In this document: positions 26,878 to 40,879 of the stretch, in pieces | Layout of the letters: the number at the start of each line of letters is the position of its first letter | How positions within the stretch are numbered: position 1 is the first letter of the stretch | NCBI GenBank assembly: GCA_946699065.1 | Contig: CAMPDV010000012.1 | Location: 310,001-374,000 of the forward strand | Reading direction: 5' to 3' | DNA: 64,000 nt | Source: Loxodes magnus | Taxonomy: Eukaryota; Ciliophora; Karyorelictea; Loxodida; Loxodidae | Position numbers and translations under genes: made by a program | Notes under the pieces: model-generated | The model's input: the letters and a program-made list of their open reading frames with translations, nothing else | Database searches by the model: none | What the model was told of the DNA's origin: nothing

Positions 26878-27945
26878 ATGGAGAAAAAAGAAACGCAATT
26901 TATTAAAATTATTTTTTTAAGAAAACTCTTAAGAGCGAGAAACAACATTTTAGGGAAAATATCTCTCCTTCATTTTAAGTATGAAATTCTGCCTAACTTA
27001 TGTTACTAAAAGTTAATAAATAAAATCAGTTATGACCAAAGTAAAGGTATTTCTTAATATTTTTTAGACTAAGTCATTACTCACACTTCACGTGTTTGCT
27101 CGGCATCTATATCAAGTGACCTGAATTGAATTGTATCAGGTTCGAACTATCCTGATAAAACCATAAAGATCTGAAATTTCCAGACAGGTGCTCTCCTAAG
27201 AACTATAACAGGGCATACTAAGACAGTTTTCTCGGTAGTAATTTCCTCGGACTCTAGCTATATTATATCAGGATCTTGTGACAAAACCATAAAGATCTGA
27301 AACTTATAGACTGGTGCCCTCATAAGAACCATAACGGGGCTTACTTCTACAGTTAGATCAGTAGTAATCTCCCCTGACTCTAAATATATTATATCGGCAT
27401 CTAGAGATAAAACCATAAAGATCTGAAATTTCCTCAATGGTGATCTCCGAAGAACTTTAATGGGTCATACTGATATAGTTAGATCGGTATTAATCTCCTA
27501 TGACTCTAAATATATTATATCGGGATCTGAAGATACAACTATAAAGATCTGGGATTTCTAAACAGGTCAGCTTGTGCGAACTCTTACTGGGCATTCAGAC
27601 TTAGTTTTATCGGTGATAGTGTCTAAGGATAATAGATACATAATATCAGGTTCTCGGGACAAGACAATTAAGATATGGGACTTCTCTTCTGGTTAGTGTA
27701 TTCGTACTCTTTAAGGTCATACAGGTGCTGTATCAAGTATTCAGTTAAGTGTTGATTCAAGTGTTATCTTTTCTGGTTCTTATGAAGGAACAATCAAGAT
27801 ATGAAATTTCGATAAGGGTGAGTGTATATAGACTTTGTAAGGCCATACATCGTATATATATTCTATAGCATTGAGTGTTGATAACAGATGGTTGGTATCG
27901 GGAGCTTGTGACAAGACGATTAGAAAGTGGAGAATTTCGAGTTGA
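26878..27945 (+). CDS. Seven-blade WD40 repeat protein, copy B
   Basis: The exons are 163 nt and 878 nt around a 27 nt intron (27041-27067), giving 346 residues and ending RKWRISS-TGA. All seven blades are intact, with TGA read as Trp in blades 1-4 (KIWNF, KIWNL) and once in blade 6. Residues after GH(T) are KT, ST, DI, DL, GA and SY in successive blades. The first three of these differ from A, C and D, and the last three are shared or nearly so. Downstream spacing to the satellite is about 230 bp. Confidence 0.85.
27041..27067 (+). other. 27-nt intron, WD40 copy B
   Basis: It starts GTAAAGGTATTTC and ends TTTTTAG. It is one base shorter than in the other copies, yet both exons keep the lengths seen elsewhere (163 and 878 nt). 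That is expected only if the segment is removed from the mRNA. Confidence 0.8.
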
Positions 27946-28171
27946 GTAACTTGCTATTTGACTTAATTTAATTTTACGATTAAAGATATAAGATATTGGA
28001 ATGCATTTAAATGAATGCTGAATGGTAATAATGTTTTTTGTTATATGAAATGTTTGTTTTATATATTTATTAAAAATTTGTATATTCTTAAATATTCTTG
28101 GTTTAAAAAAAAGGTTGAGTAATATAGGTTATTGAAATTAGTGAGGTATGTTGATTTAAAGTGGGTAATGT

Positions 28172-30693
28172 TTAAAAATATTAAAAATATTAAAAATATT
28201 AAAAATATTAAAATATTAAAAATATTAAAAATATTAAAAATATTAAAAATATTAAAAATATTAAAAATATTAAAAATATTAAAAATATTAAAAATATTAA
28301 AAATATTAAAAATATTAAAAATATTAAAAATATTAAAAATATTAAAAATATTAAAAATATTAAAAATATTAAAAATATTAAAAATATTAAAAATATTAAA
28401 AATATTAAAAATATTAAAAATATTAAAAATATTAAAAATATTAAAAATATTAAAAATATTAAAAATATTAAAAATATTAAAAATATTAAAAATATTAAAA
28501 ATATTAAAAATATTAAAAATATTAAAAATATTAAAAATATTAAAAATATTAAAAATATTAAAAATATTAAAAATATTAAAAATATTAAAAATATTAAAAA
28601 TATTAAAAATATTAAAAATATTAAAAATATTAAAAATATTAAAAATATTAAAAATATTAAAAATATTAAAAATATTAAAAATATTAAAAATATTAAAAAT
28701 ATTAAAAATATTAAAAATATTAAAAATATTAAAAATATTAAAAATATTAAAAATATTAAAAATATTAAAAATATTAAAAATATTAAAAATATTAAAAATA
28801 TTAAAAATATTAAAAATATTAAAAATATTAAAAATATTAAAAATATTAAAAATATTAAAAATATTAAAAATATTAAAAATATTAAAAATATTAAAAATAT
28901 TAAAAATATTAAAAATATTAAAAATATTAAAAATATTAAAAATATTAAAAATATTAAAAATATTAAAAATATTAAAAATATTAAAAATATTAAAAATATT
29001 AAAAATATTAAAAATATTAAAAATATTAAAAATATTAAAAATATTAAAAATATTAAAAATATTAAAAATATTAAAAATATTAAAAATATTAAAAATATTA
29101 AAAATATTAAAAATATTAAAAATATTAAAAATATTAAAAATATTAAAAATATTAAAAATATTAAAAATATTAAAAATATTAAAAATATTAAAAATATTAA
29201 AAATATTAAAAATATTAAAAATATTAAAAATATTAAAAATATTAAAAATATTAAAAATATTAAAAATATTAAAAATATTAAAAATATTAAAAATATTAAA
29301 AATATTAAAAATATTAAAAATATTAAAAATATTAAAAATATTAAAAATATTAAAAATATTAAAAATATTAAAAATATTAAAAATATTAAAAATATTAAAA
29401 ATATTAAAAATATTAAAAATATTAAAAATATTAAAAATATTAAAAATATTAAAAATATTAAAAATATTAAAAATATTAAAAATATTAAAAATATTAAAAA
29501 TATTAAAAATATTAAAAATATTAAAAATATTAAAATATTATTAAAAATATTAAAAATATTAAAAATATTAAAAATATTAAAAATATTAAAAATATTAAAA
29601 ATATTAAAAATATTAAAAATATTAAAAATATTAAAAATATTAAAAATATTAAAAATATTAAAAATATTAAAAATATTAAAAATATTAAAAATATTAAAAA
29701 TATTAAAAATATTAAAAATATTAAAAATATTAAAAATATTAAAAATATTAAAAATATTAAAAATATTAAAAATATTAAAAATATTAAAAATATTAAAAAT
29801 ATTAAAAATATTAAAAATATTAAAAATATTAAAAATATTAAAAATATTAAAAATATTAAAAATATTAAAAATATTAAAAATATTAAAAATATTAAAAATA
29901 TTAAAAATATTAAAAATATTAAAAATATTAAAAATATTAAAAATATTAAAAATATTAAAAATATTAAAAATATTAAAAATATTAAAAATATTAAAAATAT
30001 TAAAAATATTAAAAATATTAAAAATATTAAAAATATTAAAAATATTAAAAATATTAAAAATATTAAAAATATTAAAAATATTAAAAATATTAAAAATATT
30101 AAAAATATTAAAAATATTAAAAATATTAAAAATATTAAAAATATTAAAAATATTAAAAATATTAAAAATATTAAAAATATTAAAAATATTAAAAATATTA
30201 AAAATATTAAAAATATTAAAAATATTAAAAATATTAAAAATATTAAAAATATTAAAAATATTAAAAATATTAAAAATATATTAAAAATATTAAAAATATT
30301 AAAAATATTAAAAATATTAAAAATATTAAAAATATTAAAAATATTAAAAATATTAAAAATATTAAAAATATTAAAAATATTAAAAATATTAAAAATATTA
30401 AAAATATTAAAAATATTAAAAATATTAAAAATATTAAAAATATTAAAAATATTAAAAATATTAAAAATATTAAAAATATTAAAAATATTAAAAATAAAAA
30501 TATTAAAAATATTAAAAATATTAAAAATATTAAAAATATTAAAAATATTAAAAATATTAAAAATATTAAAAATATTAAAAATATTAAAAATATTAAAAAT
30601 ATTAAAAATATTAAAAATATTAAAAATATTAAAAATATTAAAAATATTAAAAATATTAAAAATATTAAAAATATTAAAAATATTAAAAATATA
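28172..30693. repeat. TTAAAAATA satellite, about 280 tandem copies
   Basis: This is a 9 bp unit repeated over 2.52 kb with very few breaks. I see irregular units near 28207, 29530, 30277 and 30493. The flanks (GTAATGTTTAAAAATATT on the left, AATTTTGGTAAATGAAGACG on the right) are present in copy C around only one partial unit, and D has a similar unexpanded site. A long Lys-Ile-Leu reading frame across it is a by-product of the 9 bp period. Confidence 0.97.
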
Positions 30694-33290
30694 ATTTTGG
30701 TAAATGAAGACGTATAATAAATTTAAGTTTAATTTTATTCTTTCGAATTTTATTGATTTATTTTTAGATTTTTTAAAATTTCAAGTTAAGTAAAAATTTT
30801 TTTTTGTGAAGTAGTTAAAATATTATTTATAAGGTTAAAGTTAGTTTATGATTTTTATTATTAATTAAAAAATTTTAATTAAGAATTTTATTGATTTTAT
30901 TTTGAATTAAATTTAGTTTTTTATTATTTATGATTGATATTTATTATTGCTTATTATTATTTATTAATTATAATTATTATAATTAATTATTAGTTATTAT
31001 AATTAAAAAATTTTAATATTTAAGTTTAATGTTTTTCGTTTCCGATTGGAAAATTAATTTTTCTGATGGTAAGTTTTTATTTTTCAATTTTACAGCTTAA
31101 ATTTTATGAAAATGAAAAAATATTTTTTTTGCTCAGCGCTTTACCCTACCAAAGATTTTTGGAACGGAATAAATTTGATTATTTCGGGATAAAAAATTCT
31201 AAATAGAAATAAAATTAAAAATAAAATTCTAAATATAAAAAGATTTTTGAGAAAAAATAGGAATTAAAAAAAATTTTATATTAAAGTAGAATTTGGAAAT
31301 CTTTTTTGTTGAAATGGTATTTTGTAAAATTAAAAAAAATTTTTTGATTTGAAAATTTAAAAAAAATTGTTTTGTTTTTGATTCAAAAATATATTTTTGA
31401 TAAGATAAATTATTTTTGAAATGATAAAAAAATTATTGTTTATGCTTTTGAAAAAATACTATTTTTAATTTTGAACTTCTTTTCGAGTAAATGAAAAAAT
31501 TCGCTTTAAAAACTTTTAATGTTATAAAATATTTCTTAAATGAAAAGGATTTCAAGAAAAAAGGAGATATAATAAAATAAACCATGAAATCGTGAAAAAT
31601 TATCCTTTTTTCGCTCTGAGTTATTCGCTACAAAAGATTTTCGGGTGGATAAATCCTTTTCTTAAAGGGATAAAATTTTAAAAAAGTTGAAAAGTTTTTT
31701 AAATGAATTTTAAGAAGTAAATATAAAAGAATAAATGACAATTTTAGGAAGAAACTAAATCAGTAAAAAATTTTTCTATAAGAGGGCTTAAAACTACCTT
31801 TTTAATAAATATTGCGAATTTTTTAAAATAACTAATTTAAAAAGAGCTAAAAATCTCTTTATAAAAATATGATCAATCAAATAGAAAAAATGAGGTACAA
31901 TACATCTGTAATAATAAATTTTAGGCCAATTTACAAAGAATCTAAAAAAAGTAATTAAACAAGGATCTAAATAATATATCTAACCTAACTTAAAAAATAT
32001 AGAAACAAAAAATTTATTAATCAAGTTTAAAAATATTCTGCTTTATTATAATAATTAGAAAAACATTAAAAATCGAAAAGATGAGTAAAAGAGTTTTGAA
32101 AAGAGCTTATTACGACTAACTATCTGTTTTTAGTTTGCGAAAAGATGTTAATTTAGAAGAGAAAAATTAGTTTTTAAGAAAATATTGCTATATTAAGTAT
32201 TTTTTCACTTAAAAATTTTTTCTCATTTCGTAATATTAAAAGGAATAGCTTTAAAGATAAACTTTCTGATTATAAGCAACTTGAAATCTACTATGTATAT
32301 AGAAAATTGATTTTGTTTATTAATCTTAAAATTTGAATTTCTAATGAAGCTATTTTATTAAAGTTGAAACATTTGTAAAAATTGATTGATTATTTATCAT
32401 ATAAAAAACATTTGCTAGTAAACTATATAAATAATTTGAATATATGCAAAATTATAAAAATCTTCACTTTCTTGTAAAGTATCTTATATTTCCATCTTAA
32501 GAATAAAATTATATTCTAATATTAAATAATACGAATTACCAAAATGAAAGTGTAAATAATTAAGAAATCAATATAGTTTTCATTATATCAAAAAAGGTTA
32601 AAAGAAAAGCTTTAATCTTTTGTATTAATTAAAATAATATTCAAAGTGTAAGTTAATAACTATTATAATTATATCTATAAAAAATGGGAAATATTTCGTA
32701 CAATATAAAAAGAAACATATATAGCATAATAAAAAGCAAAGTTTCTACTAAGCCGATAATTCTAATAGCCCACAATTTCATAAATGATCTTAAACATGAG
32801 CCTTTTTGTTATATTCTAAATTATTAGACAACTAAATTATAATTTTTAATTTATAGCATTCCTTTAATAAATGTTTGCTTTAATATACAATATAGTATTT
32901 TTTAATTTAAGATACTAAATATTCATAAACATAAAACATTTAAAGTGCTTTATTTAAAATAAATTAAAAAAAGCAACTAATTTAAATTTAAAAGATCTTA
33001 TCAAGAGATTAAATTAAAATGTTTTCATATTCATTTTTTAATTAAATAATCATTATTTATTATTCATTTATCTATTTGATTGATATTTAAAGATTGTAAT
33101 TATATTTATTCATAAAGTATGATATCAACTGAAAATTGCTAGATTATTTAAAGATAAAAACTTAATTATTAAAACTATTCTTTTATAAGATAAACAGTAA
33201 TAAGATGATATTATAGTTTAAAAAGAAAATTTTTTCTGCAAATTGATTTATAAAGCAAAACTTAATTTTATATGAGATTAATTGAAGATG
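30694..33290. other. AT-rich spacer of copy B
   Basis: This matches A (2.71-4.73 kb) and C (50.96-53.46 kb). The first ~1 kb keeps the GGAACGGAATAAA and GGGTGGATAAATCC markers. No protein-like frame is seen. Confidence 0.6.
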
Positions 33291-36080
33291 AGCAAGAATT
33301 TGAGGAAATATAAAATAAATAAGTTATAAGATGCAATATATCGTCAAAAATATTTAGAATCTTTCCTGCAAACTTATCTAGAATTCTTTTAGATAGTTTA
33401 AGATAATCTTGAAGTTTAAAATGAATTTATCAAAAATAACATCTAACACAATGCTGATTAAACATTAGGATCATTTATTCCAGACTCCAGTTATAACGAA
33501 ATTTCCTCGAGATCTTACTAAGAAGTATGTAGATCTAAAAGGGCTAACTCAGTATATAAAGAAGCATACATTATATCTGGAAGAATAAAATAATAAGTAA
33601 CTAATATTCATGAAAAAGTGAAACGACATTTTGAATGACTTCAGGTATAATTTGTGAAAGTTTAAAAAAATAAAATAAAAAAGAAACTTTTACTTCTAAA
33701 TGGAGATATTAAAGAAATATTTTCACATACTAAAAAAATTAAAAACCCTAAAAAAAATAAATTAAATGAACTTTAATTAAGAAATCAAAAATAAATCCAT
33801 TGATTCATGGAAGAATTGATTTTTAACAAATATACTAATCTAACTCAATAATAATAAATCTTAGTAATTAAAAAATAGATAAAATATAAGATAGTATTTA
33901 AGAAATTAAAGATTATCAGCTCTCATACTTATAAGGATTTTATCTTTTTACCATACAAGAAATGCATGAATTATAAAAGAAATTAAAAATGGAAAAGCAG
34001 CTGGTCCAGACAGAATAAAAATTGAACTTCTGAAATATGGTGGATAATATTTGTTAATAATTCTTCACTCTTTTCTGAATAATATGCTAAGACTTGGAAG
34101 AACCCCTTAGGAATTAAATACATTTTCGGTAATTCCAATATTTAAAAAAGGAAATAAAGATGACTGGAAAAACTGACTACCTGTCTCTCTTATTAATATT
34201 ATTATAAAACTATATGATAAATCTTTAACAAAAAGACTATACAATCTGATTTATTAGAGTAGTTTGATTCACCCTACATAAATGGGATTTATGAAAATTA
34301 GATAAACAACTTAATTAATTTGAATAATATAACAAATAATTGATAACTATCGGAAAAGTACTAAAAGTAAGACTAAATTGATAGCAACACTGATAGATTT
34401 GAAAAATGTTTGACTCAATAGAAAGAAGACTCTTGTTTGATTAACTTAAGAGAGTTAAACTACCACTTGGACTAATAAAAGCCTATGAGTTGTTTTACAA
34501 AAACCTAAATTCTTCATTTATCATAGATGGTAAGAGCACCAGAACTTTATAATTCAACAATGGAGTTATGTAAGGAAGTTCTCATGGACCAGTTTTAGCA
34601 TTGATTTATTATGACATAGTAATTAGATATCTGGAAAGTAAAAGTACCTAATTGGAATTCAAATGCCAGGGTTGGAGTATTAGTTTCGCATGCAGACGAT
34701 GAGCAGATGATTTGATTCTTCTTTCCAGAACTTCAAAGTAGATGCAGGAGTTAATAAATGAAACAAGTAAGCATTTTTACATAAAATCACTTAAAGATTA
34801 ATGTTATCAAATCTGAATGCATCTAAATTTTAAATAAACATTATAAATAATAAATCTTAAATTTATGATTAGATAATTAACCAATTATTTAAAAGGAACT
34901 AGTTACATATTTAGATGTAATGCTACATTAGAAGAAGAATTTTAATTCCCATTGTAAATAAGTCGCGTTCAAGTATTTAGCTGCAATGAAAAAGCTGTTT
35001 TTTAACTTATAAGATATAAGAATGTGATTTCTTGACATTTAAAGACTTTATGCAGACTTTTTACATTACCTAAAGTAGAATATGGAGTGAACTAGTACCA
35101 TGGTGTATTCAGAAAGGGATAACTGCAGTTTTGAATAGAATTGAATCAAATATGAGAATGATTTCAAGAAAAGCATTTTAAGCAACAACTCCAACATCAA
35201 CATTTCATAGATTTAAACTGGTTATCTTTCAAACACATTATAGCAATAAAGTTTTTTTTAATTCTATTATAAAATGAAATAAGAAAACATTAATTTTCCA
35301 ACATCGACAATAGGCTCTCTTTTCATTACCAACTGAAAAAAAGGATTTCAATGCTATGATCTAGTTTAGCAATTACCAGACCTTTATAGTATCGACCTGT
35401 AGAATTCCAAGATTAGTACAAATTTTTACTAAATATATAAGAGTCAAAATACAATAATATTTCTATAATACAGCTACTCAAAAGTTTAAAAGAATGAAAA
35501 AAGCTAAAATATATACTAAGCAGTTTAGTAATCTTAACTTAACCAATTTCTAGTAATTACTTACACTAAATTGAACAAATAATTTAGACAAAAAATTATC
35601 AGTATATATAAACTTAGAGCCCAATCCTATAATTTTCGAAAATCTCTTTAAGATCTTCATTATCCTATTGATAATCCCTACTGTATGTGTGGAGAGTATG
35701 GTACATTTTAGCACATTTTTAAATGTATATACTATTCTAATACAAGAGATTGACTATCGTAAAAGATCGAGAATTATGACTTAAGACGCTTTATAATATA
35801 TGATTAAGGACTTATAAACTTCTTTCCTAAGTCTTATTTTAGATATTTAGATTTATAAATAAAAATATTTCACAAGAAACTTATATCAAGAAGATTAGAA
35901 TTATTAGAAATGGAAAAAGTAAAAAGGAAGAAATAAAAGAGAGACTATAACAAGAGTAATTTACAATTGATGAGATCAAGATTATGATAAAAAACATTAA
36001 AAACATTTACTAATGTCTATAATTGAAGGAAGCAATTCATGCAGTTATAGATGCCAAAAAATTCTTTTAATTTTAAATTT
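33290..36080 (+). pseudogene. LINE-alpha, 5'-truncated copy in unit B
   Basis: This has the same truncation point and 3' end as the copy in A, so it was duplicated with the unit and not inserted independently. It keeps more sequence than A around 34050-34110 (the HSFLNNMLRLGR part) and 34550-34600 (GVMQGSSHGPVLAL, Gln as TAA at 34571-34573). The active-site region reads TGA-GCA-GAT-GAT (34700 onward), that is W/ADD. The C2HC finger lies near 35685. Several frame changes show it is inactive. Confidence 0.8.
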
Positions 36081-39000
36081 AAATAAACAGCTTCATGCAA
36101 TAACTCTTTCATTAAAGTGAAATATTATTACTAAATAGCTTTAATTTATACCATTTATTTTTATAAATAAATATTAAAATTTAGGTTCTAAAACTAATTA
36201 AATTGCTAATGAAGCCATTTAAAGAACTCTTTATTTAACTATAATTAATAAAACATGAAGAATATAAAGGAAGAAATATTTTAAAGGAATTTAAGTTCAA
36301 AGTAAACTAAAGGAAACTTTAACTTTATTACTTTACTAGTATAAAATTCTAAATGATAGCAAAATATAGTTTAAAATAATCCTTTATAATAGTAAGATAT
36401 TAATATTAAAAATACTATATCAAAAATCTAAAATAATTAAATAATTATATGCTTAGCTAGAATTAATTATCTTTGTATCAATTTAAAACTAATAAAGAGG
36501 ATGATTTTCATAATTTTGATATGAGTTTAAATAATTGGTTAACAATAAGCATTTGATTACTAGATTATAAAAATATAAAAGTTCACATTTGATAATTAAT
36601 GTCTACAATAATTAAAACAATAATTTAGTGAATTAAAAAGTAAATATAGTTAAACATATCTTTAGAGATAACTGTATAAAATAAAATTAATAAAGAATTA
36701 CCAATAATTATAAATTTAATGAATATATAATTTTAGTTCTAAATAATATAAGTAATTATAATAATAATCTTAAATAACTTTTATTATATTTTAAAGTTAA
36801 GTATAAATTATTAATTTATATATCAAATTTAATTAAACTTATTATAATTATGTAAAATTAATTATTTTATCATTGTCAGTTAAATAAATTTAAATATAAG
36901 CCATTATTATTAATTTGCTAATAATAAGAAAATTATACTTACATAAAATATTTAACTATAATTAAATTACTTTATTTCTTTTATTTAAAAACATATTTTA
37001 ACTAAAAATATCCTTTAATATTATAAATGCTAAAAGATTAAATTTTATTTATCCTATCATTTTTATTATTTATATATATATCAACAATTATATTAGAAAA
37101 TTTTCTTAAAATAGTTAAATAAATGATAATTATTAAAATAATTTATTTTAGTTTTTAAAAATTAATAAATAAAAAATCTTATTTACTATTTAAAAGTTTA
37201 AATAATAAGTCATAATAATAAACTATAAGAGTTTAAATATTTTAAGTATTGAGACATAATTGTATAATTATTGGCATTTAACCAGGCAAATTACGCTAAA
37301 TTTAAAAGTTTCTTTATTTCATTCATGTTTCTCTTTCACTCTCATTTTGAAAACAATTTTTCAGCTCATTAAATCTGTTTATGGGTTTTTAATATAATTT
37401 ATTTTCTCTTCACTCTAGTTCTTAAAAATCTTAAATGGTTTTCTAAATATTATTGATGAAATATTTTTTTGTACTTATCTAATTTAATTATCTTATCTTT
37501 TGTAAACTATTGATTAATATAGTTTTGGTCTTATAAAGCAAGTCTTTTACACTATTTAAATTAATTATTTTAAGTTTATTACATTTTTTAAAATATATGT
37601 AAAAAGATTACATTTGAAAGTGTGCTAAAATTTATCAAATTCCTATCTAATTAAGCAAAGTTTATTGAATTGAGTTTTGATATATAGATGATTCAGTTCA
37701 TATTAAAAATTATAAGTATAAGTAAATAATTTTTAGATTGAAATAGTTTTTTAAATTAGATGTCTATGTATTTAGCGTATGCTATTAAAGAGAAAACGTT
37801 TTATCTACTTTCTATTAAATCAACAAATCATTTTACTGTTGAAATAACGGCAAATCTTTAAAGGGATTCTTAGAATAAATATTTTTTTATTTAAATATTG
37901 TTATGCTTATTAAACTCTTTGAAATCATCAATTATAATATCTATTTGCAAATATTCATAAGTAAGCAAGGTTTTGATTATCTTGACAGCTCTTATTTTTT
38001 AATAAATAGTTATCTTACTTCAGATTTATTTCTTTGCTCAGATTTTGAGAATAAAGATTAAATGGTGTAATTTTTATCTTTTTACTAAGTAGAATCGTTT
38101 TGCTTAATTGGAGTTATCATTGTTGATATTATAATGAAAGTTAAAAATAAACTATTATTCCCAACACTTGTGCGATATTTAATGACTTATAAATAGCTAA
38201 TCTAAATATTTCTCTTACACATGTTGTTCTTATGTTAAAATTCTATTTTAGGAAATAATAGTATGTTTCATTATAGTAAAGCAAATAATTAAAGTAACGG
38301 TTTATTAAGAAGGAAACTTTGAAGCAAACATTTTAAATTTCTAAATTTTAATTTTAGAAGTACCCTTAAACTATTGCTTCTTTTTCTTATTTGAGAAATA
38401 TAAATAATTAGAGTATAGGTTTGATATTAATAGGAATAAAGTAAATGGTATTTAGTTTTAATAATCTAATAACTAGGTTTGGATTTAGTAGAAGTAAAAT
38501 AGGTTATAGTTTTTGTTATAATAGTAGAATGTAATATTTGTATGTTAAATAATAAATAGATATTATATAAGTTATTAAAGAATTAAGGAATAAGAAGTAA
38601 TTTGAAATTAGTTATTTAGGTTTGTTAGTAAAAATATGTAAATAGTATATTTGATAGTAGTAATAGTAGTTTTGATAGTTACTGTTGATATAGTTAAATG
38701 TTATTTAAATAATGTTAAATGACTATGAATTGATAAATAAATAATTAGTATATTTAATTTAAAAATAATAAAATTAATTAATTAAATTATTATTTTATCA
38801 AAAAATATTAATTTAAATTAGTCATCAAAAATATAAAAGGATTATAAGGGATTATACTACTTATATTTTAAAACTATAAACATTATTATTAAAAATCAAT
38901 ATAATCATTTAATCATTAGTCTATTATTCATTAACTACTTTAAGTCAAAATACTAACTAATCATTTTATCCTTTTTAATCAAATTCAATTATCATTTATT

Positions 39001-40047
39001 AAATAATGCTAATTTACTTTAAATCATCAAAAATGATCACTAAATCATATTCAATTTATTAAAAAGCTAAATTTAAAACTTTCATAATCAAGTAATCCCT
39101 TTTAGAATATTTAACTATATATTAATCAAAGTATTTTAAATCTATTTTATTTATTAAACTTAAAGAACTAATTTTATATTCTATTTTCAGTTTATTACAT
39201 TTTAGCTAGTTTAAACTAAATCAAATAATTTTGTAGCATAAGAATTAATTATTTAATAATAATAAAACTTTAGAAATTCTTTTTTACTTAATAGATTCAT
39301 TAATATCCTATAAATATTATCTCTTTTAGGTTCAACTTTTTTCTATTAGAATTCATTAAATTTTAGATATCTTTATCACTCTATTTATTAAATTAAGATA
39401 ACCTTTTAATTTTAGAATTTAAAGCCAAAATTTGCTAAAAATAAGAATATTTATGTAATTTTTAGTTTAAATGTTTTAGTAATTGTATATTTATTTATAA
39501 TTTTCTAAACGCTACACTTTTTTTTAAGAAAGGTTTATTTGTAATTTTCTTACACATTTTATAAATTTTTTAATTCTTTAATATATATAAAAATATTTAT
39601 TTAATTTTAGAAATAGTTCTTTAATTTATATATAAATTTAGCTTTTTAAAAAGATGTAAAATTTATAGAAATTTGTAGTTAAATATGTTTAAATTGTAAT
39701 TCATTTTAGGACTGAATTTTAATATTAATTTTTTCATCGTCAAATTAATAAAAAATTTTAAAATTTGTGACTTTCTTTTTCTTTACTAACGATTATCTAG
39801 AAAATTATTACTAAAAAATCCTTTAAGATTTCACTCATTTTTTAATTCTAATATTTTTAGATTATAACATTATATAAAATATCTTTTTATTTATTTTATT
39901 TTAATAGGATTCAAATAAAAAAAATAAGGATTATCTGTTAATTGAATGAAATTTTACTTTTTTAATTTTATTTATTATAAATTATAAAGTTTATCTTACA
40001 TTTTATCTTTATAGATTATTATCTTTTAACCTTATTTTTTTTAAAAG
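36080..40047. other. AT-rich region without recognisable gene
   Basis: Up to 38230 this is the tail spacer shared with copy A. From 38231 to 40047 it is unique in the window and nearly pure A/T, with no frame, repeat or RNA gene that I can support. Confidence 0.5.
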
Positions 40048-40560
40048 ATGTCAAGATTCAAAAAGATTCTTTGCGGCTCCTAAAAAGTAGGAGTTAACGA
40101 CATCCTAGAAAGGCTAGGACCAGGAAAAGGGTAACAAAAAGGTCACCCATCAGGATGAATCTCCCGCCTTTGAAGAAAAGCCTAGGAAATAGGCTAAGAA
40201 TATTATGCGCTCGGAAGTCTAGAATCTCACCATATAATAGTAAATAAGCTATGATTAGCTGATTAAAGTGGTGCTAGACCTCCAAGAAGAGGTAAAAATG
40301 TTGAAGAAAGACAATAAGAAGTTAATGTAAAACTTGAACTTGCAGAGGAAATAGAATCGAGACTCGTGACCTAAGAAAGAGATCTTAACGCATTTTGAAA
40401 TATATCACAAGACTAGAGCAGTTAATCTCAAAACTAACAATAGAAGCAGAAAGAACTAATCAGCAAATTAGAAAAAATAGAATAAAATCAGTACAAAATG
40501 CAGCTTTAAATGGAATTAAAAGAATAAAGGAATGATCCAATGATAATTGAAGGTGAAAAT
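40048..40560 (+). pseudogene. GC-richer ORF, coiled-coil ORF1-like protein (family 2)
   Basis: An ATG after an A-run opens a hydrophilic, Lys/Gln/Glu-rich protein of about 150 residues. The most protein-like frame is one base off the ATG (DSKRFFAAPKKQE near the start), so the start codon or one base is damaged. A coiled-coil segment follows (VVLDLQEEVKMLKKDNKK). The 44392 ORF has the matching segment VVNFNEEVQKLKYQNKN, so the two are copies of one family. It resembles LINE ORF1 or gag-like proteins in make-up only; no domain can be named. Confidence 0.45.
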
Positions 40561-40879
40561 ATATCAAGATTTAAATTTAAACTTTTATTTTTATTATTTA
40601 TAATTAAGTAAAATTTTTGCAGCATTTTAATTAAGCAAAAAGATTGTTACGCTTGCAAAGCAATTTTTTAATCTTGATATAATATGAAAATGATAACTAA
40701 TTACTAATTAAATTAAAAAATTATTTAATTATGAAAACATTAGCTTTCATTTTTAAAACCTTAACTTTAATAATATTTTCAATTATAATTCTAATTTATA
40801 TTTATAATTTTTTTATATATAATTTAAAAATTAAGTTAAAAATTAAAAATGGCTATTTTTTTGACTTATATTGATTAAT

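Larger units (their letters stand above)
25577..38230 (+). repeat. Dispersed WD40 unit, copy B (leader to end)
   Basis: This is collinear with copy A through the leader, WD40 gene, spacer, truncated LINE-alpha and tail spacer. It differs by the large TTAAAAATA satellite at 28172-30693 and lacks A's GC-rich insertion. Homology with A ends at TGTTGTTCTTA near 38230. Because A is interrupted there by LINE sequence, the true right end of the unit may lie further on. Confidence 0.85.

Noticed and set aside
28132..29544. A 470-codon open frame of Lys-Ile-Leu repeats
   Set aside because: It is forced by the 9 bp period of the satellite, which gives endless open frames, and it begins in the ordinary spacer. 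The matching place in copies C and D has no such frame.
28172..30693. CRISPR array or telomere
   Set aside because: There are no spacers, the unit is a contiguous 9 bp tandem, and it is internal and unlike known ciliate telomere repeats.
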